The notes: generated by a model not told the origin, from the letters alone. Positions 24,834-39,193 are shown, counted from the stretch's first letter. The stretch is 64,000 nt of DNA from Actinomycetes bacterium (GCA_021778895.1 JAJYBR010000003.1:1-64000); one strand, 5' to 3'. Translations and numbers: made by a program.

Positions 24834-25683
24834 ACGTCCAGGAACCGGCGGATCGCCAGACCGGAGCCCACCGATCCGATCAGGACCCCGACGACCAGCA
24901 CGACGGCGTTGGTTCCCATCAGAGCACTGGTGGTGAGGACGAACTCGTTGTGCAGCGGATACCAGGTGTGCAGAGCCGTGACTGCACCGATGGCCACGGC
25001 CGAGCCCAGCAGCCCCTGGATGAACCCCTCGGTCATGTAGGGGATCCGGATGAACCAGTTCGTCGCCCCGACGAGCTTCATCACCGACACCTCCCGGCGC
25101 CGCGCGAAGATCGCCATGCGGATGGTGTTCAAGATCAAGACGGTGGCCGAGAGCAGCAGCACCGCGGCCAGCACCAAGAAGACGATCTGCAGGATGCGGA
25201 TGGCCCGGTTCATCTCCCGGATCTGCTGCTCGGGTGCGGTCACCTTGTAGACGCCGGGCTGGTTGGCGAAGGTCGACTCGACGACGAAGGCGTTGGAGGG
25301 CACCGTGGGGACACAGCGGAACGAGGACGGGACGTCACTGACCTTGAGGACGGTCCACTCGACCGTGGGGAGGATCTTCTTGGCCTCCTGGTAGTCCTGG
25401 GCCTGCGAGAAGAAGGCGCAGTCCTTGACGATGGGCAGGCTCTCGAGCTGGGAGCGCACGTTGACCAGCTCGCTGCTGGTCGCGGTCGGCTCCATCCATA
25501 CCGTGACGCGAGTGCCTTGCTGCCACTGGGCCGACGCCTGGGCGGCACTCTGCTTGAGCAGCAGCGCCGCCCCCACGAGCGACAGGGAGACCGCGACGGT
25601 GAGAACCGCGGCGATCGTCATGAGACGGTTGCGCCACAGGTTGCTCAGTGTCTCGCGGATGGCGTAGCGAAGGTAGACCCGCA

Positions 25684-25687
<4 letters not shown>
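24830..25687 (-). CDS. ftsX: Cell division protein FtsX
   Basis: Membrane partner of FtsE; the FtsEX complex activates peptidoglycan hydrolases at the division site. The 285-residue protein begins [22 protein letters not shown], the actinobacterial FtsX start, then a first transmembrane helix, an extracellular domain of about 140 residues (with two Cys), and three C-terminal helices in the FtsX/MacB permease fold. The start is GTG 25687 or ATG 25684; either overlaps the ftsE stop, so translation is coupled. Gene order secA-prfB-ftsE-ftsX is typical of actinobacteria. Confidence 0.95.
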
Positions 25688-26385
<698 letters not shown>

Positions 26386-26475
26386 GACTGCACCCCCTCG
26401 GGTCAACCTCGACGGCCCGCCTGGCGACGGAACGGGAACCAGCCTACTGGACGGTGCGGTCGGGCAGGGCCCAGC

Positions 26476-27601
26476 TCACCGGTGCGCCCGCTGGCGCCGC
26501 AGCTCGGCCTCCATGAACGCGTCGATGTCGCCGTCCAGGACCGCGTCGACGTTTCCCGTCTCCACCTCGGTGCGATGGTCCTTGACCAGCTGGTACGGCG
26601 CCTGGACGTAGGAGCGGATCTGGGAACCCCACGCGTTGTCGGCCCGCTCACCGGTCAGGGTGTCCATCGCGGCCTGGCGCTCGGCCCGGGCCCGCTCGGC
26701 CAGCTTGGCGGTCAGGATCTGCATCGCCCGGGCCCGGTTCTGGTGCTGGCTGCGCTCGTTCTGGCAGCTGACGACGATCCCCGTCGGCAGGTGCGTGATG
26801 CGGATCGCCGAGTCCGTCTTGTTCACGTGCTGCCCGCCCGCGCCCGAGGAGCGGTAGGTGTCGATGCGCAGCTCGCGCTCGTCGATCTCGACCTCGTGGG
26901 AGTCGTCGGGCAGCAGCGGGGTGACCTCGAGGCTGGCGAAGCTCGTCTGGCGGCGGGCCTGCGAGTCGAAGGGGCTGATGCGCACCAGCCGGTGCACGCC
27001 ACGCTCGGAGGAGAGCCAGCCGTAGGCAAAGGGCCCCTTGACGATCATCGTGGCCGAGAGCAGCCCGGCCTCCTGGCCCTCGGCCACCTCGTCGATCTCG
27101 ACCCCGAATCCGCGGCGCTCGGCCCACCGCACGTACATGCGCAGCAGCATCTCGGTCCAGTCCTGGGCGTCGGTCCCGCCGGCTCCCGCGTGGAGCTCGG
27201 CGATGGCATCGTTCTCGTCGTAGGGCCCGCTCAGGAGGCTCTGGGTCTCGAGCGTGGTGAGGTCCGCCTCGAGGCGGCCAATGGCCTCACGCAGCTCGTC
27301 GAGCAGCGACCAGTCGGCCCCGCCGTCGGCCAGGGCCTGGCCCGAGAACTCGGCCAGGACGGCACAGTCATCCAGGGCCCGGCGCAAGCCGTCGAAGGAA
27401 TCGAGCTGGCTGGTCAGGCGGCCGAGCTCCTTGGTCACTTCGCGGGCGTGGTCGACATCGTTCCACAGGTCCGGCGACGCCGCCTCCTCACCCAGCGCGG
27501 CCGCCCGCTCGCGGTGCTCGTCGATGTGCAGGTAGTGCGCGGCCGCCCCCCACCGGCGCTCGAGCTCGTCGAGCGTCGCCAGAGATTCGCGCTGTGCCGC
27601 C

Positions 27602-27621
<20 letters not shown>
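26476..27621 (-). CDS. prfB: Peptide chain release factor 2
   Basis: Terminates translation at UGA and UAA. The 381-residue protein has the RF2 coiled domain 1, the stop-recognition loop near RISPFDSQAR (SPF, the RF2 tripeptide) and the peptidyl-transferase motif SSGAGGQHVNKTDSAIR. Domain 4 ends normally. The track start at 27705 lies within secA; ATG 27621 (MADPKAEAAQ) is natural and overlaps the secA 3' end by 20 bp. The frame is continuous from the start, so the programmed +1 frameshift at an early UGA used by many bacteria is absent. Confidence 0.95.
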
Positions 27622-30286
<2,665 letters not shown>

Positions 30287-30585
30287 GTCGTGCATCACCC
30301 TACCGGTCGGGCCGACCGTCTCGAGGGGCTGCGGCCGTCTGACCTGGTCTTTGACCCCACACCTGCCTGCAGCAGCGTCCGCGGGCCCCGCCGGCAGCCA
30401 CAGCTCTCCGGCGATCACGGCTCGCACTCCGCCGGCTCCCACCGGTGTCCTCGTGACACCGGTGAGGCAGGACTTACTTCTAAACCGCGCCATGCTCAGC
30501 GTCCCAGAGACGCCTTACGTGGGTCGTTTCGCCCGCGGCTGGCCTCGACTTGCAACCACAGACCCGTCCGCAGCCCCGCTGCAGT
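30287..30585 (-). other. secA leader region with a hairpin
   Basis: About 300 bp between the glycosyltransferase stop and secA with no convincing gene. It contains the hairpin listed separately and a second small inverted repeat GCGTC-TCTGG-GACGC on the minus strand near 30510. The frame upstream of secA is open but has no recognisable homology. Confidence 0.5.
30441..30465 (-). promoter_or_regulatory. Hairpin in the secA leader
   Basis: CACCGGTGTC, 5-nt loop, GACACCGGTG: a 10-bp perfect stem 155 bp before the secA start. It could terminate transcription from the glycosyltransferase operon or regulate secA; no T-tract follows and no known riboswitch was recognised. Confidence 0.5.
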
Positions 30586-31428
30586 CTACGCCGGGGGCCG
30601 CAGGCGCAGCCGGCGCACGGCCAGGACCGCCACCAGGCGCAGCCCGAGCACGACCGCCGCCAGGGGCACCGCCGCGCGGCGCCAGCCCCGCGCCGCGTGG
30701 GCCTCGAAGCGCAGCGCGCTGGCGTGGTGGGCGATGACCATCGCGGTGGCCGCGTGGCGGCGCGACAGGCCCTCCACGTGCGTCACCACCGCATCCGCCG
30801 CGGCCACCACCGACCAGCCGGCCTGGCGCACGCGCCAGCACAGGTCCATGTCCTCGGCGAACATGAAGAACCGCTCGTCGAAGCCGCCGACCGCGTCGAA
30901 GGCCGCACGGCGCACCAGCAGGCAGGCCCCTGACACCCAGTCGACACTCCCGTCGCCGCGGGGCGAACGGTAGCGACGCGTGAAGGGGTTGGTGGGCCAC
31001 CACGAGCCGAGCGCCGCGTGGGCCGCGGCCAGCAGGGGGCTGGGGAACACGCGGTGCGCGGGGTAGGTGCTGCCATCGGGACGCTCGATCGTGGGGCCGA
31101 CGATCCCGACGTGCTCGTCGGCGTCGAGGCGCGCCACAAGCGTGTCGATCGTCCCGGGGTGGATCTCCACGTCGGGATTGAGGATCAGGATGGGAGCGTC
31201 GCCCTGGCCGAGTGCGGCCACCCCGCGGTTGGCCCCCGCGCCGTATCCGAGGTTGGCCCCCGGCTCCACGACCGTGGTCGCGGCGTCGACGTAGGGCCGC
31301 GACGTCCCCGGGTCGGCATTGTCGACGACGACGACGCGCTCGATCCCCTCGGCCCGCAGCGACGCCAGGCAGGACTGGAGGGCGTCGCCCGACCGGAAGT
31401 CGACGATCACGGCGGCGACCCGGCTCAC
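30586..31428 (-). CDS. Family 2 glycosyltransferase (rhamnosyltransferase-like)
   Basis: A 280-residue GT-A glycosyltransferase. From GTG 31428 it reads VSRVAAVIVDFRSGDALQSCLASL, the GT2 nucleotide-binding start, with VVVVDNADPG, the DxD-like ILILNPDVEIHPG and the acceptor region DWVSGACLLVRRAAFDAVGGFDERFFMFAEDMDLCWR, typical of WbbL-type rhamnosyltransferases. The C-terminal VPLAAVVLGLRLVAVLAV is hydrophobic and may anchor it to the membrane. It overlaps rmlD by 4 bp (GTGA). The neighbouring dTDP-rhamnose gene suggests transfer of rhamnose, for example to the peptidoglycan linker, but the donor is inferred. Confidence 0.85.
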   Translation of the reverse strand: MSRVAAVIVDFRSGDALQSCLASLRAEGIERVVVVDNADPGTSRPYVDAATTVVEPGANLGYGAGANRGVAALGQGDAPILILNPDVEIHPGTIDTLVARLDADEHVGIVGPTIERPDGSTYPAHRVFPSPLLAAAHAALGSWWPTNPFTRRYRSPRGDGSVDWVSGACLLVRRAAFDAVGGFDERFFMFAEDMDLCWRVRQAGWSVVAAADAVVTHVEGLSRRHAATAMVIAHHASALRFEAHAARGWRRAAVPLAAVVLGLRLVAVLAVRRLRLRPPA

Positions 31429-32342
31429 GGTGCGACCGCCACCCAGGCGCCGAGGAGCCGGTCCACGCCTTCGGTCCACGGCGGCAGGCTCGTCCAGCGG
31501 GCCCGCCACTTCGCGGTGTCGAGGTCGCTGCGCGTCGGGCGCGGCGCCAGCGGGGGCGGCTCGAGCTCGCCGGTGGTGATCGCGGTGGCGAATCCCTCGT
31601 CGCGCCCGAACCACCCGCCGACGAAGCGGGCCAACTCGTACCACGTCAGCGACTCGGCGTTGGCGACGTGCCAGAGCCCGCCCGGACGCTCGCGGACCAG
31701 CGTCACCAGGGCGCGCGCGAGGTCCGCGGCCACGGTGACGGTCCCGCGCTGGTCGTCGACGAAGCGGACCGGCTGGCCGTCGCGGGCCCGCTGGGCGATG
31801 ACGTGCACCACGCTGCGCCCGCGAACTCCCATGACCCACGAGGTGCGCACCACGGTGTCGCTGGGACGGCACCGCCGCTCCCCCAACCACTTGGAGATGC
31901 CGTAGACGCTGCGCGGATGCGGGGCGTCGGTCTCCCCGTAGGCCCGTGTCGCCCGCCCGTCGAAGACGTAGTCGGTCGAGACGGCGATCAGGTGGGCACC
32001 CGCGTCGGCACACGCGTCGCTGAGGTGACCGGTGCCGTCCGCGTTGACCGCGATGCAGGTCGCGACGTCGCGCTCGGCCCGGTCGACGGCGGTGTAGGCG
32101 GCGAGGTGGACGACCACGTCGGGGGAATGCATCGCGATCATCGCGGCGACCGCGTCGCGGTCGGTAACGTCGAGGTCCTGGTGAGTGAGGGCCACGACGG
32201 CGAACTCGCCGCGGCTGACTGGCCGCTGGTCCGGCTGGAAACGCACGTCCTCCCCGGGCACCGGGGCACCAGCCAGCATGTCGACGAGATCACGTCCCAC
32301 CTGGCCTCCCGCCCCGGTGACCACGACGCGCGTCGGCCTCAC
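31425..32342 (-). CDS. rmlD: dTDP-4-dehydrorhamnose reductase
   Basis: NADPH-dependent last step of dTDP-L-rhamnose synthesis. The protein begins at GTG 32342 (VRPTRVVVTGAGGQVGRDLVD), a Rossmann GxxGxxG motif, has the DVTDRDAVAAMI block, HLAAYTAVDRAE, STDYVFDG and the catalytic Tyr-Lys in YGISKWLGE. The C-terminal substrate-binding region ends RSDLDTAKW. Length is 305, normal. It overlaps birA upstream and the glycosyltransferase downstream by 4 bp each, forming a tight three-gene operon. Confidence 0.93.
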   Translation of the reverse strand: MRPTRVVVTGAGGQVGRDLVDMLAGAPVPGEDVRFQPDQRPVSRGEFAVVALTHQDLDVTDRDAVAAMIAMHSPDVVVHLAAYTAVDRAERDVATCIAVNADGTGHLSDACADAGAHLIAVSTDYVFDGRATRAYGETDAPHPRSVYGISKWLGERRCRPSDTVVRTSWVMGVRGRSVVHVIAQRARDGQPVRFVDDQRGTVTVAADLARALVTLVRERPGGLWHVANAESLTWYELARFVGGWFGRDEGFATAITTGELEPPPLAPRPTRSDLDTAKWRARWTSLPPWTEGVDRLLGAWVAVAP

Positions 32343-33076
32343 GAGACGTCCGCCCACCGCACGTGCGTGACGTCGCCGGCGGCCAGCACGCGGACGCCGT
32401 CCTCGGTATCCACGCGCAGGCGCCCCTCCTCGTCGACGCCGATCGCGCGCCCGACGAGGACCTGATCCGCCAGGTCCACCCGGACGTCACGCCCGATCGT
32501 GGCCAGGCCACGCTCGTACTCGGTGCGCAGCCGGTCCCGGCCCGCCACGTCGTCGAGAGCCGCCCGGCGCCGCTCCACACCCTCGAAGAGGAGGTCGCAG
32601 ACCGCGGCCGGCTCCAGGGTCACGCCCGCGCAGCGGCGCACGTCCGTCGCGCCGACCCCCGCCGGGTGGGCCGTCAGGTTGACCCCCAGCCCCACGACGA
32701 CGCCGACGGGATCAGTCTCCACGAGCTGGGCCAGCACGCCGCCCAGCTTCAGGTCCCCGACCAGGAGGTCGTTGGGCCACTTCAGGGACGGACGCACGCC
32801 CGCGAGCCGGGTCAGGGCGTCGCGCGCGGCCAGCGACACGATGGCGGTGGCCCACGACACGCCAGCCAGGCTGGCCGGCCGCAGCAGCAGGGAGACCAGG
32901 AGTGCGCTGCCGGGCTGCTCCTCCCAGGAGCGCCCCAGGCGGCCCCGGCCCTCGGTCTGGTGGTAGGTGAGGACGGCGCGCCCCTCGGGCACACCCTGGC
33001 GAGCCTCCGCGGCCAACCAGGCATTGGTCGATCCCAGGGACTCGACGATCTCCAGGCGCCAGGTGATCGATGCCAT
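32339..33076 (-). CDS. birA: Biotin-[acetyl-CoA-carboxylase] ligase BirA (no HTH domain)
   Basis: Activates biotin with ATP and attaches it to the carrier lysine of biotin enzymes. Motifs: SLGSTNAWLA, GRGRLGRSW (biotinyl-AMP loop), LKWPNDLLVGDLKLGGVL with the key Lys, and VVVGLGVNL. The C-terminal SH3-like domain ends the protein. At 245 residues it lacks the N-terminal DNA-binding domain of E. coli BirA, so it is a group I ligase without repressor function. It is divergent from the biotin carboxylase/BCCP gene, its likely substrate. ATG 33076 lies 6 nt after TAGAGT. Confidence 0.94.
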   Translation of the reverse strand: MASITWRLEIVESLGSTNAWLAAEARQGVPEGRAVLTYHQTEGRGRLGRSWEEQPGSALLVSLLLRPASLAGVSWATAIVSLAARDALTRLAGVRPSLKWPNDLLVGDLKLGGVLAQLVETDPVGVVVGLGVNLTAHPAGVGATDVRRCAGVTLEPAAVCDLLFEGVERRRAALDDVAGRDRLRTEYERGLATIGRDVRVDLADQVLVGRAIGVDEEGRLRVDTEDGVRVLAAGDVTHVRWADVS

Positions 33077-33082
33077 GGTTCG

Positions 33083-33088
33083 ACTCTA
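33083..33088 (-). promoter_or_regulatory. -10 element of birA, leaderless arrangement
   Basis: TAGAGT on the minus strand, 6 nt before ATG 33076. Confidence 0.5.
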
Positions 33089-33138
33089 CGATCCGGGGGC
33101 CAGTGGTAGAACTTATCGATGCCGGGACGGAGGATCGA

Positions 33139-34884
33139 GTGCTGAACAAGGTCGTCATCGCCAACCGGGGTGAGATCGCCGTTCGCGTCGCGCGGACCTG
33201 CCGCGAGTTGGGGGTCGCCACCGTGGCGGTGTACTCCGAGCTCGACCGCAACGCACTGCACGTGCGCCTGGCCGACGAGGCGTACGCCCTGGGGGGCTCG
33301 ACGGCTGCCGAGAGCTACCTCAACACCGAGGCGATCCTCGCGATCATCGAGCGCAGCGGCGCCGACGGCGTCCACCCGGGTTACGGGTTCTTCTCGGAGA
33401 ACACCGACTTCGCCCGCGCCATCACCCAGCGGGGCGTGACCTTCATCGGTCCGCCTCCGGAGGCGATCGAGGTCATGGGGGACAAGATCTCGTCACGCCT
33501 GGCAGCCGAACGGGCCGGCGTCGCGGGGGTCCCGGGCCGCAGCGAGGTCCTGACGTCACCCGACGAGGTCGTCGAGTTCGGCGAGACCCACGGGTGGCCG
33601 GTGGCGATCAAGGCGGCCTACGGCGGCGGCGGGCGCGGCATGCGCGTCGTCGCGGGCCGGGATCAGGCGGCCGAGGCGCTCGAGAGCGCTCAGCGCGAGG
33701 CCCAGAGCTACTTCGGCCGCCCCGAGTGCTACGTCGAGCGCTACCTGACCTGGCCCCGGCACATCGAGATGCAGGTGCTGGCCGACAGCCACGGCCACAC
33801 CCTCTGGCTCGGCGAGCGCGACTGCTCCTCCCAGCGCCGCCACCAGAAGCTCATCGAGGAGTCACCGGCGGCCAACTTCCCCGACGAGGTGCGCCAGGCC
33901 ATGGGCGAGGCAGCGGTGCGCGTCTCGGAGGCCTGCGGGTACGTGAACGCGGGCACCGTCGAGTTCCTGTACCAAGACGGCGAGTTCTACTTCCTGGAGA
34001 TGAACACCCGTCTCCAGGTCGAGCACCCGGTGACCGAGCTGGTGACGGGACTCGACCTCGTCGAGTGGCAACTCCGCATCGCCAGCGGCGAGTCCCTGCC
34101 CTTCACCCAGGAGAGCATCCACCGCTCCGGTCACGCCATCGAGGTGCGGATCAACGCCGAGGACCCCGCGGGCGGCCGCTTCATCCCCTCGCCCGGGGCG
34201 ATCACGACCTTCACCGCACCGGCCGGGCCCGGTGTCCGCCTCGACGCCGGCTACGGCCCGGGCGACGAGGTGTCCCAGTACTACGACAACCTGATCGCCA
34301 AGCTCGTGGTCTGGGCGCCAGACCGGGAGCGCGCCCGCCTGCGCCTGCTGCGGGCCATCGAGGAGACGGACATCCGGGGGGTCGCGACGACGCTGCCCGC
34401 CGACGTGGTCATCCTCTCGGACCCCGACTTCATCGCGGGCACGCACTCGACCAAGTGGGTGGAGGAGAGCCTGGACTTCTCGGGCATCGCGACCGGGCCG
34501 AACGATCAAGCACCGGAGGATCCCCGGGTCCGCCGCGACGTGGTCGCCGAGGTCGACGGCCGCCGGGTGAGCGTGGCGCTCTGGCTGGACGGCGCCGTCG
34601 CGGGCGCCCCGGTCGCCACCACTTCCGCGCGAGCTCGCCGGGGCCACCCCTCGAACGTCGTGGGCAGCGGGTCGGGCACGGTGCGGGTGCCCATGCAGGG
34701 CACGATCGTCAAGGTGGCCGTCCAGGTCGACCAGGAAGTCCACGCCGGCGACACGATCGTGGTGCTCGAGGCAATGAAGATGGAGAACGCAGTCACGTCG
34801 GAGCGCGACGGCGTTGTCACCTCCATCTCGGTCAAGCCGGGCGACGCCGTCTCGGCCGGCGACGTGGTCGCGCAGGTGGAATGA
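33139..34884 (+). CDS. Acyl-CoA carboxylase alpha subunit (biotin carboxylase + BCCP)
   Basis: Carboxylates biotin with bicarbonate and ATP and carries it to a carboxyltransferase for malonyl- or methylmalonyl-CoA synthesis. Domain order: biotin carboxylase from VLNKVVIANRGEIAVRVARTC (1-450; ATP-grasp AAYGGGGRGMRVV, EMNTRLQVEHPVTE), then a linker and the BCCP domain with the biotinyl Lys in VLEAMKMENAV near residue 550. The track start at 33070 is too early; GTG 33139 has GGAGG 5-6 nt upstream and begins at the conserved KVVIANRGE. Length is 581. No carboxyltransferase beta gene lies in the window. The mutase nearby fits a propionyl-CoA/methylmalonyl-CoA route. It overlaps the M20 gene by 4 bp. 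Confidence 0.94.
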   Translation: MLNKVVIANRGEIAVRVARTCRELGVATVAVYSELDRNALHVRLADEAYALGGSTAAESYLNTEAILAIIERSGADGVHPGYGFFSENTDFARAITQRGVTFIGPPPEAIEVMGDKISSRLAAERAGVAGVPGRSEVLTSPDEVVEFGETHGWPVAIKAAYGGGGRGMRVVAGRDQAAEALESAQREAQSYFGRPECYVERYLTWPRHIEMQVLADSHGHTLWLGERDCSSQRRHQKLIEESPAANFPDEVRQAMGEAAVRVSEACGYVNAGTVEFLYQDGEFYFLEMNTRLQVEHPVTELVTGLDLVEWQLRIASGESLPFTQESIHRSGHAIEVRINAEDPAGGRFIPSPGAITTFTAPAGPGVRLDAGYGPGDEVSQYYDNLIAKLVVWAPDRERARLRLLRAIEETDIRGVATTLPADVVILSDPDFIAGTHSTKWVEESLDFSGIATGPNDQAPEDPRVRRDVVAEVDGRRVSVALWLDGAVAGAPVATTSARARRGHPSNVVGSGSGTVRVPMQGTIVKVAVQVDQEVHAGDTIVVLEAMKMENAVTSERDGVVTSISVKPGDAVSAGDVVAQVE

Positions 34885-36038
34885 GCACCCGCGAGGACGC
34901 CGCCGCCGCGATCCGCGACGCTGAGGCCCAGCTGCTCGACCTGAGTCGATTCGTCCACGCCCATCCCGAGCTCGGCTACCAGGAGCACGAGAGCGCCGAG
35001 GCCGTGGCGTCCCTCGCCGAGCGCTTCGGCTTCACGGTCGAGCGCGGGGCCGCGGGCCTGCCCACGGCCTTTCGTGCACGCTTCGGCTCGGGCCGCCTCC
35101 ACGTCGCGCTGTGCGCCGAGTACGACGCCCTGCCGGCGGTGGGCCACGCCTGCGGCCACAACATCATCGCCGCTGCCTCGCTCGGAGCCGCCGTGGGCCT
35201 GGCCCGCGTCGCCGACGAGTTGGACCTGACGGTCGACCTGCTCGGGACGCCCTCGGAAGAGGGTGGAGGCGGCAAGATCGACCTCCTCGAGGCCGGCTAC
35301 TTCGACGGCGTGGACTTCGCCATGATGGTGCACCCCTGGCCCGAGGACCGTCTCGACGCGGCCTGCCTGGCTGTCGACCACCTCGAGGTGACCTACCACG
35401 GGCGCGAGGCCCACGCGTCAGCCGCCCCCTGGGAGGGCATCAACGCGGTCGACGCCCTCACCATTGCGCAGGTGGCGCTCGGCCTGCTGCGCCAGCAGCT
35501 GCCGCCGGGCGACCAGGTGCACGGCTTCGTCGTCGAGGGCGGCAGCGCCGCCAACATCATCCCGGCGCGTGCCGTGGCCCAGTTCATGTGCCGCTCGGTC
35601 ACCGCGGAGCGGCTCGATGCGCTGCGGGACCGGGTCGACGCGTGCCTCCGGGCCGGCGCCTTGGCCACGGGGGCCACTCTCGACGTGCGCACCCTGGGCC
35701 ACCGCTTCTCCCACATGGCGAGCGACCTCGAGATCCTGGCCCACTACCGCCGCGCCGCCGAGTCCCAGGGTCGCGCCTTCGCGCTTGACGACGCGGGTGC
35801 CCCGCGGCCCACGCTGTCCACCGACATGGCCAACGTCTCCCTCGCGGTGCCCGCGATCCACCCGCTCATCGGCATCGAGACGCGGGGTGCGGTCAACCAC
35901 CAGCCCGAGTTCGCCGCGGCGTGCCTGGGCCCCGACGCCGAGCAGGCAGTCCTCGACGGCGCGATCTCCCTGGCCCTGACAGCCATCGCCGTCGCCGGGG
36001 ACGCGCCGCTGCGCCAGAGACTGGAGGAGACCTCATGA
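34881..36038 (+). CDS. M20-family amidohydrolase (AbgB/IAA-amino acid hydrolase type)
   Basis: A 385-residue metal-dependent amidohydrolase starting at ATG 34881 in an ATGA overlap with the carboxylase gene. N-terminal DLSRFVHAHPELGYQEHESAE is the M20D signature. Metal ligands lie in GHACGHN, TPSEEGGGGK and the late NHQPEFA. The dimerisation domain holds HASAAPWEGINAVDAL. Relatives hydrolyse N-acyl amino acids or p-aminobenzoyl-glutamate; the substrate here is not determinable. The track ORF (33594..) is an out-of-frame extension. It overlaps the downstream ABM gene by 4 bp, so these three are one operon. Confidence 0.88.
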   Translation: MSTREDAAAAIRDAEAQLLDLSRFVHAHPELGYQEHESAEAVASLAERFGFTVERGAAGLPTAFRARFGSGRLHVALCAEYDALPAVGHACGHNIIAAASLGAAVGLARVADELDLTVDLLGTPSEEGGGGKIDLLEAGYFDGVDFAMMVHPWPEDRLDAACLAVDHLEVTYHGREAHASAAPWEGINAVDALTIAQVALGLLRQQLPPGDQVHGFVVEGGSAANIIPARAVAQFMCRSVTAERLDALRDRVDACLRAGALATGATLDVRTLGHRFSHMASDLEILAHYRRAAESQGRAFALDDAGAPRPTLSTDMANVSLAVPAIHPLIGIETRGAVNHQPEFAAACLGPDAEQAVLDGAISLALTAIAVAGDAPLRQRLEETS

Positions 36039-36328
36039 TCATCGAGCACGCCGTGCTGCACGTCGCGCCGGACCGAGCCGCCGAGTTCGCGCTGGCCCTG
36101 CGCACCGCCTTCCCCATCATCGAGTCCGCTCCGGGCTGCCACGGCGCCGAGGTGCGCGTCCAGCACGAGGACCCGTCGGTCTGCCTGCTCACCGTCCAGT
36201 GGGATTCGGTCGAGGCGCACCAGGCCTTTCGCGCATCCGAGCTCTTCGAGCGCTGGCGGGCCGCGACGCACCACTTCTACTCGACGCCGCCCGAGGTCAC
36301 CCACTTCTTGGCCCCCATCGCGCGCTGA
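36035..36328 (+). CDS. Antibiotic biosynthesis monooxygenase (ABM) domain protein
   Basis: A 97-residue dimeric alpha-beta-barrel protein starting MIIEHAVLHVAPDRAAEFALALRTAFP, the ABM start, with PGCHGAEVRVQHEDPSVCLLTVQWDSVEAHQAFRAS, where the W..W/H positions shape the binding pocket. The family includes small monooxygenases and heme-degrading proteins, but many members are uncharacterised; no specific substrate is claimed. Translation is coupled to the M20 gene (ATGA). It ends 2 bp from the convergent mutase stop. Confidence 0.82.
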   Translation: MIIEHAVLHVAPDRAAEFALALRTAFPIIESAPGCHGAEVRVQHEDPSVCLLTVQWDSVEAHQAFRASELFERWRAATHHFYSTPPEVTHFLAPIAR

Positions 36329-36330
36329 GG

Positions 36331-37911
<1,581 letters not shown>

Positions 37912-37952
37912 GGACCGTAGATTACGAGATCGTGCTGGGTGCCCGGGGCGGG

Positions 37953-39128
37953 TCAGGAACCGGCGGCCACCACGGGGACGTGCGGCATGCACAGGTCGTC
38001 GTACTCGGCGATCTGGATCGGACCGGCGTCGTCGCCGCACACCGGGCACGACGGGTCGCGCCGGACCTTGTAGGTGCGAAAGCTCTGGTCCAGCGAGTCG
38101 TAGGTCAGCAGCCGGCCGACCAGGGGCTCGCCCAGCCCGAGGAGCAGCTTGATCGCCTCGACCGCCTGGAGGGAGCCCACGATGCCCGGCAGGACGCCGA
38201 GGACTCCGGCCTCGGCGCAGCTGGGCGCCAGCTCCGGCGGCGGCGGCTCGGGGATCATGCACCGGTAGCAGGGCCCGACGTAGGGGCTGAAGATCGTCAC
38301 CTGGCCGTCGAAGCGGAAGATCGAGCCGTGCACCACCGGGATGCGCAACAGGAGGGAGGCGTCGTTGACGAGGTAGCGAGTCGGGAAGTTGTCGGTCCCG
38401 TCGACGATGACGTCGTAGCCGTTCAGGATGTCGAGCACGTTGTCGGCGCCGAGACGCGTGTCATAGGTGCGGACCTCGACGTCGGGGTTCAACGCGGTGA
38501 TCGTCTCGCGCGCGCTGTCCACCTTGCGCTGCCCGACGCGGTCCACGTTGTGCAGGATCTGGCGCTGCAGGTTCGACTCGTCGACGACATCCATGTCGAT
38601 CACGCCGATCGTGCCGACGCCGGCGGCCGCGAGGTACAGGGCCGCTGGTGAACCCAGCCCGCCGGCACCCAGCAGCAGCACGCGTGAGTCGAGCAGCCGC
38701 AGCTGGCCCTCCTCGCCCACCTCGGGCAGCAGCAGGTGCCGGCTGTAACGGTGGCGCTGGCTGGGCGTCAGGGTGCGGGGCTGGCGCCACGGGAGCCCCT
38801 CGTCCTTCCACCGATTGAACCCGCCGACGATGGACACGACGTCGCGGTAGCCGAGCTCCTGGAGGGTCTGGGCCGCGAAGACCGAGCGGATGCCGCCCGC
38901 GCAGAACACGGCGATGGGAGCACCCTTGTCGTTCAGCCGGCCTTCGACCGAGAATTCCAGCGTGCCGCGAGGGATGTGCACGGCTCCGGGCACGGATCCT
39001 TGCTCGTACTCGTCGGGCTCGCGCACGTCGAGCAGGGTCCAGTGGTCGAGCCCCGCCGCCACTTCGTGCGGGGCCATCTCGCGCACGCGCTCCTTGGCCG
39101 CGTCCAGCAGGTCCCGGGGCGTGCTCAT
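37953..39128 (-). CDS. N-terminal rhodanese fused to ThiF/MoeB-type adenylyltransferase
   Basis: A 391-residue activating enzyme for ubiquitin-like sulfur carriers (MoaD/ThiS/CysO). Residues 10-115 are a rhodanese domain with [22 protein letters not shown] and active loop VFCAGGIRS (C76). Residues 120-390 are ThiF/Moe[17 protein letters not shown], the nucleotide-binding [45 protein letters not shown] and two zinc-binding CxxC pairs (CYRC, CPVC). The domain order is the reverse of mycobacterial MoeZ and human MOCS3, where rhodanese is C-terminal. GGAGG and a TAGCAT -10 precede ATG 39128. It likely supplies activated, sulfurated carrier for Mo-cofactor or thiamine or cysteine synthesis. Confidence 0.9.
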   Translation of the reverse strand: MSTPRDLLDAAKERVREMAPHEVAAGLDHWTLLDVREPDEYEQGSVPGAVHIPRGTLEFSVEGRLNDKGAPIAVFCAGGIRSVFAAQTLQELGYRDVVSIVGGFNRWKDEGLPWRQPRTLTPSQRHRYSRHLLLPEVGEEGQLRLLDSRVLLLGAGGLGSPAALYLAAAGVGTIGVIDMDVVDESNLQRQILHNVDRVGQRKVDSARETITALNPDVEVRTYDTRLGADNVLDILNGYDVIVDGTDNFPTRYLVNDASLLLRIPVVHGSIFRFDGQVTIFSPYVGPCYRCMIPEPPPPELAPSCAEAGVLGVLPGIVGSLQAVEAIKLLLGLGEPLVGRLLTYDSLDQSFRTYKVRRDPSCPVCGDDAGPIQIAEYDDLCMPHVPVVAAGS

Positions 39129-39146
39129 CGGTCCTCCATCTCGAGA

Positions 39147-39152
39147 ATGCTA
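39147..39152 (-). promoter_or_regulatory. -10 element of the rhodanese-ThiF gene
   Basis: TAGCAT on the minus strand, 18 nt before ATG 39128, with GGAGG in the short leader (leadered transcript). Confidence 0.45.
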
Positions 39153-39193
39153 GTCGAGGGGTCGAAAATTGAGCCTGCGTGGTAGAAGGGGGC

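Noticed and set aside
30441-30465. Mini-ykkC (guanidine-II) riboswitch
   Set aside because: One ACGA-containing loop is seen, but the second hairpin and adjacent ribosome site required by that class are missing.
30287-30493. 69-residue N-terminal extension of SecA
   Set aside because: The extension has no SecA similarity and includes leader hairpins; the canonical start MSVFGKILR is at 30286.
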